NCBI GenBank assembly: GCA_947589465.1
Contig: CANQAE010000008.1
Span: forward strand, 1-45,484
DNA length: 45,484 nt
From: an uncultured Clostridia bacterium
GTDB taxonomy: Bacteria; Bacillota; Clostridia; Christensenellales; Pumilibacteraceae
Direction of reading: 5' to 3'
Every line of letters begins with the position of its first letter. Within the stretch, counting starts at the first letter, position 1. The position numbers and the translations under genes are program-made. The notes beneath the pieces were generated by a model. That model made no database searches. It was not told where the DNA came from and worked only from the letters and a program-made list of their open reading frames with translations. This document shows, one piece after another, positions 16,954 to 25,226 of the stretch.

Positions 16954-17777
16954 AGTATCAATGTTTCGAAAAGAGCGGATATTTCATCTTTCTTTTGTCG
17001 AGCGGCGTTGTAGCCGAGTTCGATCATCTGCTCGTAGCCGTCCTTTTTCGCCGCCGAAAATTCATAGAGATTGGGAGCGACGACAACGTCGGAAAGACGC
17101 AACCCATCCACCGACGTATGAGCGGACATTATGTTGAAAGTCGCCTTTATTACGTCGAGCGTGCCGAGTTCGGTCGTGCCTTCGCCGCGCGTGGGATTGA
17201 CGTCCACGGTGACGACGTAATCGGCTCCGAACATCTTGCAGACCGACGCGGGAATGTTGTTGAGCACCCCGCCGTCCACGAGATGGCGCTTACCTATTAC
17301 CATAGGCTTGAAAATAAGCGGAACGGCGCATGACGCGCTTATCGCATCGCCTACGCTCCCGCTGTCGAAAATAAATTCCTTGCCCGTAACCAAATCCACG
17401 GCGACGCAACGGAACGGTTTGAGCATATCTTCGATATGCATATTCCCCATACGACGCGTAAAAAGTTCGCCTATTGCCGACGGCTCGGACGGGAAAAAGA
17501 GTTTGCCCGTTTTTACGTCCTTAACGTCGATCTCGTGCGAATAGGCTATAAGTTGCTCGGTCGAAATGCCCGAACAGTAAAAAGCGCCCACAAGACTGCC
17601 CACGCTGGTGCCGACGCACATATCGAAATCGAACCCGTCCTCCTCGAACGCTTTCAACGCTCCGATGTGCGCAAAACCGCGCGCTCCGCCTCCGCCGAGG
17701 CATAGTGCGATCTTCGGTTTACGACCCGTTTCCGTCTTTTTTTGATTTTTTCTGTTACCGAATTTGAAAAATCCCAT
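16950..17777 (-). CDS. Patatin-like phospholipase (RssA/NTE type)
   Basis: 275 residues. The patatin fold is clear: oxyanion loop GGGGARG (28-34), nucleophile elbow GTSVG (56-60, Ser58) and the catalytic dyad partner DGG (168-170). Such serine esterases release fatty acids from phospholipids or lysophospholipids. There is no signal peptide, and a basic N-terminal stretch (RKNQKKTETGRK) precedes the domain, so it is likely cytoplasmic. The gene starts one base after the rplI stop and overlaps the MBL-fold gene, so all are read from the rplI promoter. Confidence 0.92.
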   Translation of the reverse strand: MGFFKFGNRKNQKKTETGRKPKIALCLGGGGARGFAHIGALKAFEEDGFDFDMCVGTSVGSLVGAFYCSGISTEQLIAYSHEIDVKDVKTGKLFFPSEPSAIGELFTRRMGNMHIEDMLKPFRCVAVDLVTGKEFIFDSGSVGDAISASCAVPLIFKPMVIGKRHLVDGGVLNNIPASVCKMFGADYVVTVDVNPTRGEGTTELGTLDVIKATFNIMSAHTSVDGLRLSDVVVAPNLYEFSAAKKDGYEQMIELGYNAARQKKDEISALFETLIL

Positions 17778-17778
17778 T

Positions 17779-18222
17779 TTACTCGCCCACGACGGAAACT
17801 TTCAATTTGGCTGAAACTTCCGCATACGGCTTTACCGTAACTGTATGCACGCCAACCGTCTTTATCGGTTCGGGCAAAATTATTTTCTTCTTATCTATGA
17901 CGATGCCTTCGAGTTCGAGCGCCGACGCTATGTTCTGCGCGAGTATAGCCCCGAAGATCTTGCCCGTTTCGGACACTTTGATTTTTATGGTGACCGTCAT
18001 TGCGTTAAGTTTTTTCGCAAGTTCGAGCGCTTCCGCCTTTTCCACCGTTTTGCGATGGTCGGCGGCGTCCTTGGACATTTTGAGGCTGTTGAGATTTACG
18101 CTCGTCGCCTCTATCGCAAGGTTGTTCTTGAAAAGATAGTTGCGGGCGTATCCGTCGCTCACTTCGATGACGTCGCCCTTCTTCCCTTGCGCCTTAACGT
18201 CTTTTGTCAAAATTACTTTCAT
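17779..18222 (-). CDS. rplI: 50S ribosomal protein L9
   Basis: 147 residues, the usual L9 length. The N-terminal rRNA-binding domain shows the diagnostic [18 protein letters not shown] and [17 protein letters not shown] long connecting helix and the small C-terminal domain ([21 protein letters not shown]) follow. L9 binds 23S rRNA near the L1 stalk and helps maintain reading frame. ATG 18222 has AGAGG upstream; the 19 extra residues in the open frame overlap the promoter and are rejected. In many Firmicutes rplI sits beside gdpP and dnaB; here it leads an operon with a patatin, an MBL-fold and a Nudix hydrolase. Confidence 0.96.
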   Translation of the reverse strand: MKVILTKDVKAQGKKGDVIEVSDGYARNYLFKNNLAIEATSVNLNSLKMSKDAADHRKTVEKAEALELAKKLNAMTVTIKIKVSETGKIFGAILAQNIASALELEGIVIDKKKIILPEPIKTVGVHTVTVKPYAEVSAKLKVSVVGE

Positions 18223-18247
18223 GATCTTGCCTCTTATTTTTTTGTAT

Positions 18248-18276
18248 ATTGTACCAAATTTGCGGACTATTGTCAA
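18248..18276 (-). promoter_or_regulatory. Consensus promoter of the rplI operon
   Basis: TTGACA (18271-18276), 17-base spacer, TACAAT (18248-18253), minus strand. It lies in the gap after the DUF1893 gene. Confidence 0.85.
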
Positions 18277-18317
18277 CACCGTCGTGCGCGTTTTTTGTCA
18301 CCGACTTAAAATTCGCT

Positions 18318-18734
18318 TTACTTTTTTTGCGCCCTCATTGCCTCGACGGCGCGAGTTAATTTTTCGACGGCAAGGTCGGGGTCGTCAGTGTCGGCGACAG
18401 CCGCTTCCATTGGGCAAACGCCGTTTCGTCCCTTGATGAAATCTGTCATTTCGCCGTAATCGTACTCTATTTTCGCGCCTTCCAATACGCGCATAGCAGA
18501 CCTTCCCATAACTTCGGCATAGACGAAAGAAACGCCCATTTTTACGTACAAGAGCGCCGCCGCTTTGCCGACTATGCGATCGGCGGCTATTCCGCCACGC
18601 AGATCCAAGCCCGAATCTATAAATTCCAAAAGCGGTGCTATGCCTTTTTTTGTGCCGAGATATTCCCGACCGTCCTTAATTACTACGCAATTAACCTGCG
18701 ACAAAAGTTCTTTTGCCCTTGCCTTTTGATCCAT
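18318..18734 (-). CDS. DUF1893 (cytidine-deaminase-fold-like) protein
   Basis: 138 residues. It matches the small DUF1893 family, whose Thermotoga member has a cytidine-deaminase-like fold: GREYLGTKKGIAPLLEFIDSG, then GGIAADRIVGKAAALLYV and AEVMGRSAMRVLEG. The final 30 residues (NGVCPMEAAVADTDDP) follow the family's usual end. Biochemical role is not established. GGAGGAACAA precedes ATG 18734. It lies downstream of the ferredoxin gene but past a strong terminator, so expression probably comes from read-through. Confidence 0.8.
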   Translation of the reverse strand: MDQKARAKELLSQVNCVVIKDGREYLGTKKGIAPLLEFIDSGLDLRGGIAADRIVGKAAALLYVKMGVSFVYAEVMGRSAMRVLEGAKIEYDYGEMTDFIKGRNGVCPMEAAVADTDDPDLAVEKLTRAVEAMRAQKK

Positions 18735-18762
18735 TTGTTCCTCCGATTTTCCCGAAAAACAT

Positions 18763-18795
18763 AAAAGGGAGTCCCGATTGCGGAGACCCCCTTTT
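18763..18795 (-). terminator. Terminator after the ferredoxin gene
   Basis: Stem AAAAGGG/CCCTTTT with an inner GTC/GAC extension across one mismatch, then a T-rich tail (TTTTATGTTTTT) on the minus strand. Confidence 0.8.
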
Positions 18796-18806
18796 ATACA
18801 AATCTT

Positions 18807-18977
18807 TTACTTCTCGCTGATCGCTTGAACAGGGCAAGTACCCTCGCAAGCGCCGCAGTCGATGCATTCGTTTGCATTGACCTCGTAATGTGCTTCTCCC
18901 ATACTGATCGCATTCACGGGGCAATTTGCTTCGCAGGTGCCGCATTGAATGCATTCGTCACTGATAACTCTCGGCAT
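18807..18977 (-). CDS. 2[4Fe-4S] bacterial ferredoxin
   Basis: 56 residues. Two cluster motifs are seen in the translation: CIQCGTCEANCPV and CIDCGACEGTCPV, each CxxCxxCxxxCP, arranged in the usual pseudo-twofold way. This is a clostridial-type low-potential electron carrier for cytosolic redox enzymes. The ATG at 18977 follows AAGGAG, with a consensus promoter at 19023-19051 and a strong terminator after the stop, so it is an independent, probably highly expressed transcript. Confidence 0.96.
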   Translation of the reverse strand: MPRVISDECIQCGTCEANCPVNAISMGEAHYEVNANECIDCGACEGTCPVQAISEK

Positions 18978-19022
18978 AACTCTTATTCTCCTTTTTGAAA
19001 TTTACCGTTCAACGGCAATAAT

Positions 19023-19051
19023 ATTGTACCATACAAAATACGATTTGTAAA
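19023..19051 (-). promoter_or_regulatory. Promoter of the ferredoxin gene
   Basis: TTTACA (19046-19051), 17-base spacer, TACAAT (19023-19028), minus strand. Confidence 0.8.
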
Positions 19052-19079
19052 TAACTTTTTGTCTGTTTTTTATGATTTT

Positions 19080-19268
19080 TTATTTGTATCGACGTTTGAT
19101 CAAGACAAACGTGATTATTGCCGCCGATATGCAGAACAGCATAATAGCGAGCGAAACTATGCCCGCCGTCGTGCTTATCTTAAAGCATATATACAGCACG
19201 CTCGCGACGAGAGCAAGCAAAGGGAGAGAAATAAGCAAGGCGAAGATCACCATAAAGGTCTTGCTCAA
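19080..19268 (-). CDS. Small two-helix membrane protein at the end of the ricT operon
   Basis: 62 residues, nearly all in two hydrophobic helices (about 4-28 and 34-56) with a basic end KRRYK. It begins at a TTG codon overlapping the ricT stop (TTGA), with GGGAG about ten bases upstream. No family recognised. Its position suggests it is co-expressed with ricT, though the TTG start and low complexity leave some doubt that it is translated. Confidence 0.55.
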   Translation of the reverse strand: MSKTFMVIFALLISLPLLALVASVLYICFKISTTAGIVSLAIMLFCISAAIITFVLIKRRYK

Positions 19269-20287
19269 TTCTTGTTTTCTCCCTTGCCCTTATCTTTGTT
19301 TTTCGTCCTGTTTTTGCCCTTGTGACCTGCCTTGTCCTTTTCTCTGCCTCTGTCGCTAACCTTGTCTTTCGGCTTTTCGTCTGCGTCGCCGGCGTTTTCG
19401 CTTTCGCCAATTTCGGCAACGTTCTCCTCGTCGGGAATATCAACGTCGTCGCCGATTTCGTCCTTTTCTTCCTTGCTCTTGAATTCGAGGTCGGCAAGCG
19501 GAACTTCGACGAAATTGAAGGTGTCGTCTTTGCCTTGCACTTTGACAGTCACGCTCTTTTTGAGTTGATTTATCGCGCCTACGGTACCCGTCGAGCCGTC
19601 CTTCATGGTAACTGACGAGCCTATCTTCGGCATAAGTTTGTTGACTTCGGCATAATATTCATTTTCGTAACCGAGGCAGCACATCAAATTCCCGCACAAT
19701 CCGTTTATTTTGCCCGGATTGAGCGCCAGATTTTGATTCTTCGCCATCTTGATCGATACGTGCGAATATTCGAGATTGTGCTGAGAACAGCAGCACGGTC
19801 TGCCGCACGGACCTATTCCGCCAACCATTCTGCACTCGTCGCGCCCGCCTATCTGCCTGAGTTCGATGCGAACGTGGAACGCCGCGGCAAGTTCGCGCAC
19901 GAGTTCGCGGAAATCCACTCTGCCCTCCGCGGTAAAATACAGAATGAGTTTGAGTCCGTCGAAAGTGTATTTGGCGTCTACCAACTTCATTTCGAGTCCG
20001 CTTTTCTGTATTTTTTCTTCCGCTATCTTCATTGCTTCGTCGCGTTTGGCTTCGAGCGCGTCATGCTGTTCTTTGTCCTTGCTCGTGGCGAGGCGAATGA
20101 TAGGTTTGAGGGGAGAAACGACCTTTTCGTCGGGAACGTCTGTCGGCATAAGCGCGACTTCGCCGAATTCTATTCCGCGCGCCGTTTCCACTATAACTCC
20201 GCTACCCGGCTCGTATGCATAATCGCCCGCCTCGAAATAATATATCTTTGGCGTCTTTTTGAATCTTATTCCTACAACTTTTGGCAT
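19265..20287 (-). CDS. ricT: PSP1-domain protein RicT (YaaT)
   Basis: 340 residues. The PSP1/RicT core (about 1-265) contains MPKVVGIRFKKTPKIYYF, the Cys cluster in CRMVGGIGPCGRPCCC and a second in CGNLMCCLGYE. In Bacillus, RicT binds a [4Fe-4S] cluster with RicA and RicF and stimulates RNase Y mRNA processing. After residue 265 comes a 75-residue Lys/Glu/Asp/Gly-rich tail that looks disordered and is longer than in Bacillus. The gene overlaps holB by 16 bases. This order matches the Bacillus holB-yaaT pair. Confidence 0.94.
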   Translation of the reverse strand: MPKVVGIRFKKTPKIYYFEAGDYAYEPGSGVIVETARGIEFGEVALMPTDVPDEKVVSPLKPIIRLATSKDKEQHDALEAKRDEAMKIAEEKIQKSGLEMKLVDAKYTFDGLKLILYFTAEGRVDFRELVRELAAAFHVRIELRQIGGRDECRMVGGIGPCGRPCCCSQHNLEYSHVSIKMAKNQNLALNPGKINGLCGNLMCCLGYENEYYAEVNKLMPKIGSSVTMKDGSTGTVGAINQLKKSVTVKVQGKDDTFNFVEVPLADLEFKSKEEKDEIGDDVDIPDEENVAEIGESENAGDADEKPKDKVSDRGREKDKAGHKGKNRTKNKDKGKGENKN

Positions 20288-21195
20288 TTTGCCTTTTCCT
20301 CCAATAACGAAAACAGTAATTCGTCCACTATGCTGTTGATATTGCCCGCCGCCGCTATTCGTTTGCGCGCTCGCAAAATTACGGGCATTTCCTTTATAAC
20401 CACAGTCTGATTGTAGACCGAACTGAGTTCTTTTATTTGCATAACATTGTTTTTGAGTTTTATTAGGTTCGGTCTTGACCGAAAAACCATGCAGTCCCTG
20501 AGTATGAGTTCGAGCGAGTCGAGAAACTCAGGCAATTTTTCTTTGCCGGCGGTCAAATAAGCCGCATATTGGGCTATATCGCCGCTTTTCTTCATGCATA
20601 ACAGCATTTTCAACGCTTCGTCGAACACAGCCGTCCCGCTCTGCGCTGCCGCTCTCATCTTCGACAAACTGCCGCTCGCTATCGCCACGGCGTACGAAAA
20701 ATTGGAACACGAAGGAAATTCGGTCTTAACTACGTCGAGCAATGTGTCGTCGTCGTACGGCTGAGGACGTATTATGCGGCATCGCGACCTAACCGTTGGC
20801 AACATTGCGTACTCGTTCGCGCAAAGCAAAATGAGTACCGATGTTGACGGCGGTTCTTCGAGCGTTTTGAGCAATTTGTTCTGCGCGTCGTCGGTTGCCG
20901 TTTCGACGTTTTTCACTATGAAATATTTTTTGTCGAATTGCGTCGGCATAACATACGCCGTTTCGGTAATAAAATCTGCGTCGCTCGTAAGCACCTTGTC
21001 GCCGAAAGGAAGCCTGTACACGTCTTTCGAATTTACATCTTCCCGCCCCTCGCAAAACGACACGATCGTTTCGGCGCACATCTCGGCGGTACATCCGTCG
21101 CCCGTAATTACGAGATATGAATGTGACGGCCTCGCGCTCTCCTCTTTGAGCATTTCGTAAACGCCGCTTTTAATAAACGCCTCTCTGCCCGTCAT
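20272..21195 (-). CDS. holB: DNA polymerase III delta' subunit
   Basis: 307 residues from ATG 21195, which overlaps the tmk stop (ATGA) and follows AAGGGG; the open frame to 21249 lacks support. The AAA+-like clamp-loader fold is indicated by NKLLKTLEEPP and the VRSRCRIIRPQP region (SRC motif). No zinc finger and no Walker A are visible, so this is a non-hydrolysing delta' rather than tau/gamma. It opens the sliding clamp as part of the polymerase III loader. Position between tmk and ricT matches the Bacillus order. Confidence 0.93.
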   Translation of the reverse strand: MTGREAFIKSGVYEMLKEESARPSHSYLVITGDGCTAEMCAETIVSFCEGREDVNSKDVYRLPFGDKVLTSDADFITETAYVMPTQFDKKYFIVKNVETATDDAQNKLLKTLEEPPSTSVLILLCANEYAMLPTVRSRCRIIRPQPYDDDTLLDVVKTEFPSCSNFSYAVAIASGSLSKMRAAAQSGTAVFDEALKMLLCMKKSGDIAQYAAYLTAGKEKLPEFLDSLELILRDCMVFRSRPNLIKLKNNVMQIKELSSVYNQTVVIKEMPVILRARKRIAAAGNINSIVDELLFSLLEEKAKCQKL

Positions 21196-21809
21196 AGTAT
21201 GCCCCTTTCGACCAAAGCCGCCATTATGTCGTCGTGGATCTGTTCGCACGAGCCGCGCGCGTCTACGGTGACCACCCTCTCGGTATCCTCGGCTATATGC
21301 TTGTATCCCTCGTACACACGCCTATAAAACGACGCGTCCTCGGTTTCCAATCTGTCGCCGAAATCGGCTCCGCCCTTACGCGCGAACGATTCTTCGGGCG
21401 AAAGGTCAAGAAAGATCGTAAGGTCTATTTTTTGACCCCCAAGTGCTATTTTGTTGCATAACTCTATACTTTCAACATCCACTCCGCGGCCATACCCTTG
21501 ATAAGCGAGAGTTGAGTCGGTAAATCTGTCGCAAACCACAAGTTTGCCTTCGTCAAGCCACTTTGCTATTTTGACGACGTGCTGGCGGCGCGCCGCCTCG
21601 TAGAGCAAAAGTTCGGTGTATTTGTCGGTATCGCCATATGAAGTATCGAGAATAAGTTCGCGTATGCGTTCCGAAAGCGGCGTTCCGCCCGGTTCGCGCG
21701 TAAAAACAAAGTCGATCTTGCGCTCGATAAGGCAGGCTTCGAGCATTTTCAATTGTGTGCTCTTGCCCGAACCGTCGCATCCTTCTATTGTTATAAATTT
21801 ACCGCGCAT
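21192..21809 (-). CDS. tmk: Thymidylate kinase
   Basis: 205 residues from ATG 21809 (AAGGAAG upstream). P-loop GCDGSGKST (10-18), REPGGTP at 39-44, a DRF/DSTLAYQGYGRG segment and the lid region give a standard dTMP kinase, which makes dTDP for DNA synthesis. The start overlaps the preceding PLP-enzyme gene by 19 bases and the stop overlaps holB, so all three are coupled. Confidence 0.96.
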   Translation of the reverse strand: MRGKFITIEGCDGSGKSTQLKMLEACLIERKIDFVFTREPGGTPLSERIRELILDTSYGDTDKYTELLLYEAARRQHVVKIAKWLDEGKLVVCDRFTDSTLAYQGYGRGVDVESIELCNKIALGGQKIDLTIFLDLSPEESFARKGGADFGDRLETEDASFYRRVYEGYKHIAEDTERVVTVDARGSCEQIHDDIMAALVERGIL

Positions 21810-22801
21810 AATTCTTCCTTCAATTTTATTATCGCTTCGGGCTCGTCGCATATCGTAATGATGAAAATTACGTACCTATCGTCGAATTTTTCAGCGACTA
21901 TGCCCCTGTTTTTAAGTTTGAAATACAGATCTTTGCCCGTTGTCCCCATCTTTTCGGCGTCCACGACCACGCGGGTGAAATCGTCGTTTTTTAGCGTAGG
22001 CACAGATCGACGCAATTCGTCCGCCGCTTCCTTTATGCGGTCGTAGCGGGCTCTACGACTGTAAGTATACCGTGCGGCATATTCAAGTCCGCCGAGCAAA
22101 ATATACGACGGGCTGGTGGTCCCCAGAAGTTCCAACGCTCTGTCCGCCTTTGGCGCAAGTTCGTCGTTATTGACAACCATATATGCGCTTTGCGTGTACG
22201 CGGGCAACGTCTTGTGCGCGCTGAGATTGGATATGTCCGCAATGCGCGAGAACGACGGCGGAAACAGATCGGGACGGAACGGAAAGTGCGCTCCGTGCGC
22301 CGCATCGCAAAACAAATAGGCTTTGCCCTTGACCGCTTCGGCAACTTCGAACGGAGACACGAGTCCGTAATAATCTGGCGAAGTGATGTACACCGCCTTT
22401 ACCGACGGATGCGCCTTCAATCCGCGTTCGACGTCACTTGCGTCGAGCGGCATAGTCAATCCGTCGCGCGTCTTGCCCTTGACCGAAAACGCCTTTACGC
22501 CCGCGAGTTCGGCTGCCTCGAATAACGCTCTGTGCGAATTTTCGGCTACGAGTATATCTCCGCCCGCCGCGAGGACCGCGGCTTTTATGCCCATCGACGA
22601 GCCGCCGACGAGAAATCTGCAATATTTGCCGCCGAGCAACTTCGCGGTGGCTTTTTCGGCATCAGAAACGGCTCCACTCGGAAACGAATCGTCTATCTCG
22701 GTTATGTCCCTTTTGCACAGCATCCCCTTATGTCCGGGCGTATGCCAGCGGGAGAAAACGAAACCGACGTATTCGTCGATCTTGTCGAATATTCCGCTCA
22801 C
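21791..22801 (-). CDS. Compact Orn/Lys/Arg decarboxylase-like PLP protein (YaaO-like)
   Basis: 336 residues with a GTG start at 22801 overlapping the lysS stop (GTGA). It shows the fold-type-I PLP domain of the Orn/Lys/Arg decarboxylase family: TPGHKG (21-26), the phosphate-binding [15 protein letters not shown] (Asp166 facing the pyridine nitrogen) and the Schiff-base lysine in SAHK (Lys197). Family members such as Bacillus YaaO and SpeA are about 480 residues and carry a C-terminal domain; here only a short C-terminal part remains. Substrate therefore cannot be assigned. Gene position before tmk matches yaaO. Confidence 0.85.
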   Translation of the reverse strand: MSGIFDKIDEYVGFVFSRWHTPGHKGMLCKRDITEIDDSFPSGAVSDAEKATAKLLGGKYCRFLVGGSSMGIKAAVLAAGGDILVAENSHRALFEAAELAGVKAFSVKGKTRDGLTMPLDASDVERGLKAHPSVKAVYITSPDYYGLVSPFEVAEAVKGKAYLFCDAAHGAHFPFRPDLFPPSFSRIADISNLSAHKTLPAYTQSAYMVVNNDELAPKADRALELLGTTSPSYILLGGLEYAARYTYSRRARYDRIKEAADELRRSVPTLKNDDFTRVVVDAEKMGTTGKDLYFKLKNRGIVAEKFDDRYVIFIITICDEPEAIIKLKEELCAVNL

Positions 22802-24297
22802 TTCTTGGGCTTCATTGTGGGGAAAAGCAAGACGTCGCGTATCGAAAAACTGTCTGTAAACAACATGACCAATCTGTCTATGCCTATCCCTATTCCGCCC
22901 GTTGGAGGCAAACCGTATTCAAGCGCGGTGACGTAATCTTCGTCCATCATCTGCGCTTCGTCGTCACCTCTTGTACGCAAAGCGACCTGTGCTTCGAACC
23001 TCGCGCGCTGATCTATCGGGTCGTTAAGTTCGGCAAAGGCGTTGCCCATTTCGCGAGCGTAAATGAAAAATTCGAACCTATGCGTAAGTCTTTTGTCGTC
23101 CGCCTTACGCTTGGCAAGCGGGCTGACCTCCACGGGATAATCGTAAATGAATACTGGCTGAACGAGTTTTTCCTCGACGAGATTGTCGAAAGTTTCGTAC
23201 AAGGCGTTGCCCCAAGTTTTTTTGTTCGCGTCGAGTTCGACGCCGAGTTTCTCTGCGGCGGCGACGGCTTCATCCTTATCCATGTTCGAAAAGTCCACAC
23301 CCGTGTATCTTTTTACCGCTTCGAGCATAGTCAAACGCTCCCACGGAGTTTTGAGATTGATTTCGGTGCCTTGATAGGTGATCGTTTCGCCGAGTTTCAA
23401 CGCCTTGCGTATCTCGTCGAAAAGGTCCTCGGTAAGTTGCGCCATGTCGTTTAGATCGGCATAAGCCTGATATAGTTCCATGGTGGTAAATTCGGGATTG
23501 TGCTTTATGTCCATTCCCTCGTTGCGGAACAATCTGCCTATTTCGAAAACCTTGTCGAACCCGCCGACGATGAGCCTTTTGAGGTAAAGTTCGGGGGCGA
23601 TTCGAAGATACATGTCTATATCAAGGGTGTTGTGATGAGTCTTGAACGGTCTTGCGTTCGCTCCGCCCGCTATCGTGTTGAGAATGGGCGTTTCGACTTC
23701 TATGAATCCTTTCTTGTCGAGATGATTTCGTATGGTGGAAATGATCTTCGAACGCTTGACGAACGTGTCTTTTACGGTGGGATTCGCTATAAGGTCGACG
23801 TAACGCTGGCGGTATCTCAGGTCGTTGTCTTTGAGTCCGTGCCACTTTTCGGGCAACGGCAAAAGCGACTTGCCGAGCAAGACCAACTTGTCTGCGGCAA
23901 CCGAAATTTCGCCCTTGTGCGTAATGAACACTTTGCCCGTAACGCCTATTATGTCGCCTATATCGTACTTTTTCCAATCGTCGTACGCTTCGGCGCCCAC
24001 CGAATCTATCTTTACGTATATCTGTATCTGTCCTTTTGCGTCGAGGATATGCGCAAAACTCGCCTTGCCCATAATGCGTTTGCTTATGAGCCTTCCCGCG
24101 ATAATGACCTTCTTGCCGTCGAGTTTCTCCGCGTTCTCCAAAATATAAGCCGACGAATGTTTTACTGCGAACTTGGTGATTGTATACGGGTCTTTGCCCG
24201 CCTCTATCAAATTATTGAGTTTTTCGCGCCTGATCTTGACGAGGTCCTGCCTTGTCTGCTCGTCCATCTCGTCGGTTTGTATCAAATTCTCGTCCAT
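22798..24297 (-). CDS. lysS: Lysyl-tRNA synthetase, class II
   Basis: 499 residues, full length. The N-terminal OB anticodon-binding domain (about 60-150) begins [18 protein letters not shown]. The class II catalytic core carries motif 2 in [21 protein letters not shown] and motif 3 in [17 protein letters not shown]. It charges tRNA-Lys with lysine. GGAGAATTT precedes ATG 24297, nine bases after the greA stop, so both are on the same message. Confidence 0.98.
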   Translation of the reverse strand: MDENLIQTDEMDEQTRQDLVKIRREKLNNLIEAGKDPYTITKFAVKHSSAYILENAEKLDGKKVIIAGRLISKRIMGKASFAHILDAKGQIQIYVKIDSVGAEAYDDWKKYDIGDIIGVTGKVFITHKGEISVAADKLVLLGKSLLPLPEKWHGLKDNDLRYRQRYVDLIANPTVKDTFVKRSKIISTIRNHLDKKGFIEVETPILNTIAGGANARPFKTHHNTLDIDMYLRIAPELYLKRLIVGGFDKVFEIGRLFRNEGMDIKHNPEFTTMELYQAYADLNDMAQLTEDLFDEIRKALKLGETITYQGTEINLKTPWERLTMLEAVKRYTGVDFSNMDKDEAVAAAEKLGVELDANKKTWGNALYETFDNLVEEKLVQPVFIYDYPVEVSPLAKRKADDKRLTHRFEFFIYAREMGNAFAELNDPIDQRARFEAQVALRTRGDDEAQMMDEDYVTALEYGLPPTGGIGIGIDRLVMLFTDSFSIRDVLLFPTMKPKK

Positions 24298-24305
24298 AAA
24301 TTCTC

Positions 24306-24764
24306 CTAACTGATTTTGAGTATTCTAAACCTGATAGTGCCGACTTTGACCTTGACTTCCACTTCGTCGCCGCGTTTCTTGCCTATGAGCGCCTTGCCCA
24401 CCGGCGAATCGTTGCTTATGCGGTTTTCCATCGGGTTGGCTTGGTGCGAACCGACAATGTCGTACGTAACTTCTTCGTTAGTATCGAGATCGAGAAGTTT
24501 GACCGTATGACCGAGTCCGACCTTGTCCGATTTTGTTTTTTCGTAGATCTGCGCGTTGCGGAGTTTGGTTTCGATCTCGGCAATACGCGCTTCCATTTTC
24601 GCCTGTTCTTCCTTGGCTATATCGTATTCGGCGTTTTCGGAAAGGTCGCCGAATTCACGGGCAACTCTGATTTTTTCAGCCATTTCGGCTCTGCCCTTAA
24701 CTTTGAGTTCTTCGAGTTCCTGTTCGAGCTCTTTAATATCTTCCAAAGTCAATAATTCAACCAT
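24306..24764 (-). CDS. greA: Transcription elongation factor GreA
   Basis: 152 residues from ATG 24764 (GAGGTG upstream). The N-terminal coiled coil carries the tip motif [16 protein letters not shown], with acidic residues that enter the RNA polymerase secondary channel. The C-terminal FKBP-like domain ends ...[19 protein letters not shown]. It rescues backtracked polymerase by transcript cleavage. As the first gene of the long operon it has its own promoter at 24797-24826. Confidence 0.97.
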   Translation of the reverse strand: MVELLTLEDIKELEQELEELKVKGRAEMAEKIRVAREFGDLSENAEYDIAKEEQAKMEARIAEIETKLRNAQIYEKTKSDKVGLGHTVKLLDLDTNEEVTYDIVGSHQANPMENRISNDSPVGKALIGKKRGDEVEVKVKVGTIRFRILKIS

Positions 24765-24796
24765 AATACACCTCGCAATTTGATTTTGACACAACC

Positions 24797-24826
24797 ATTA
24801 TATACCAATCGGCAAAGATAAGTCAA
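24797..24826 (-). promoter_or_regulatory. Promoter of the greA-lysS-tmk-holB-ricT operon
   Basis: TTGACT (24821-24826), 18-base spacer, TATAAT (24797-24802), minus strand. It stands back to back with the plus-strand promoter at 24867. Confidence 0.75.
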
Positions 24827-24866
24827 GCGCAAATCACATCAAAAAAACAAAGCGGCGTCTATTCTT

Positions 24867-24896
24867 TTGACTATCGGCGCGGTTTTGTGGTATAAT
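24867..24896 (+). promoter_or_regulatory. Promoter of the 24918 gene
   Basis: TTGACT (24867-24872), 18-base spacer, TATAAT (24891-24896). The transcript would start near 24903, next to the AAAGGAG site. Confidence 0.75.
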
Positions 24897-24917
24897 ATCT
24901 CAAAGGAGTTTATGCGA

Positions 24918-25226
24918 ATGTTCAAACTTTGGGCAAAAACGATAAAAAACGACAGAGTGAAAAAGAGTTTTATTTACAAGGGCGAGGACAAGTTCGAGCC
25001 GAAGTTGTTCGAAAAGTATATGCGCGAATTGTGCGAACAAATGGATATCCCCACCCCCGTCATACTCAAATCGCATAAGCGAAATTTCGACTCTTTCAAT
25101 ATGACGAAATTCAACGAGGGCGATTTTGTCGAACACATAGACTTCGATTCCCTCACCGTCGAATATTGCAGGGACGATCACGGTGAAAAAAAGCATATCT
25201 ACAAAGCCTATCTACCCACAGATTGA
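24918..25226 (+). CDS. Small conserved-looking protein of unknown function
   Basis: 102 residues. ATG 24918 is nine bases after GGAG (ATG 24912 is too close). The sequence is soluble, charged and without signal or membrane segments: an N-terminal basic half (LWAKTIKNDRVKKSFIYKG) and an acidic C-terminal half (NEGDFVEHIDFDSLTVEYCRDD). No family recognised. It has its own promoter and sits divergent to greA. Its last 19 bases overlap the end of the convergent aspartate kinase gene. Confidence 0.75.
   Translation: MFKLWAKTIKNDRVKKSFIYKGEDKFEPKLFEKYMRELCEQMDIPTPVILKSHKRNFDSFNMTKFNEGDFVEHIDFDSLTVEYCRDDHGEKKHIYKAYLPTD

Noticed and set aside
18691..18954. 87-codon frame across the ferredoxin gene
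   Set aside because: Out of frame with the two CxxCxxCxxxCP motifs and runs through the terminator.
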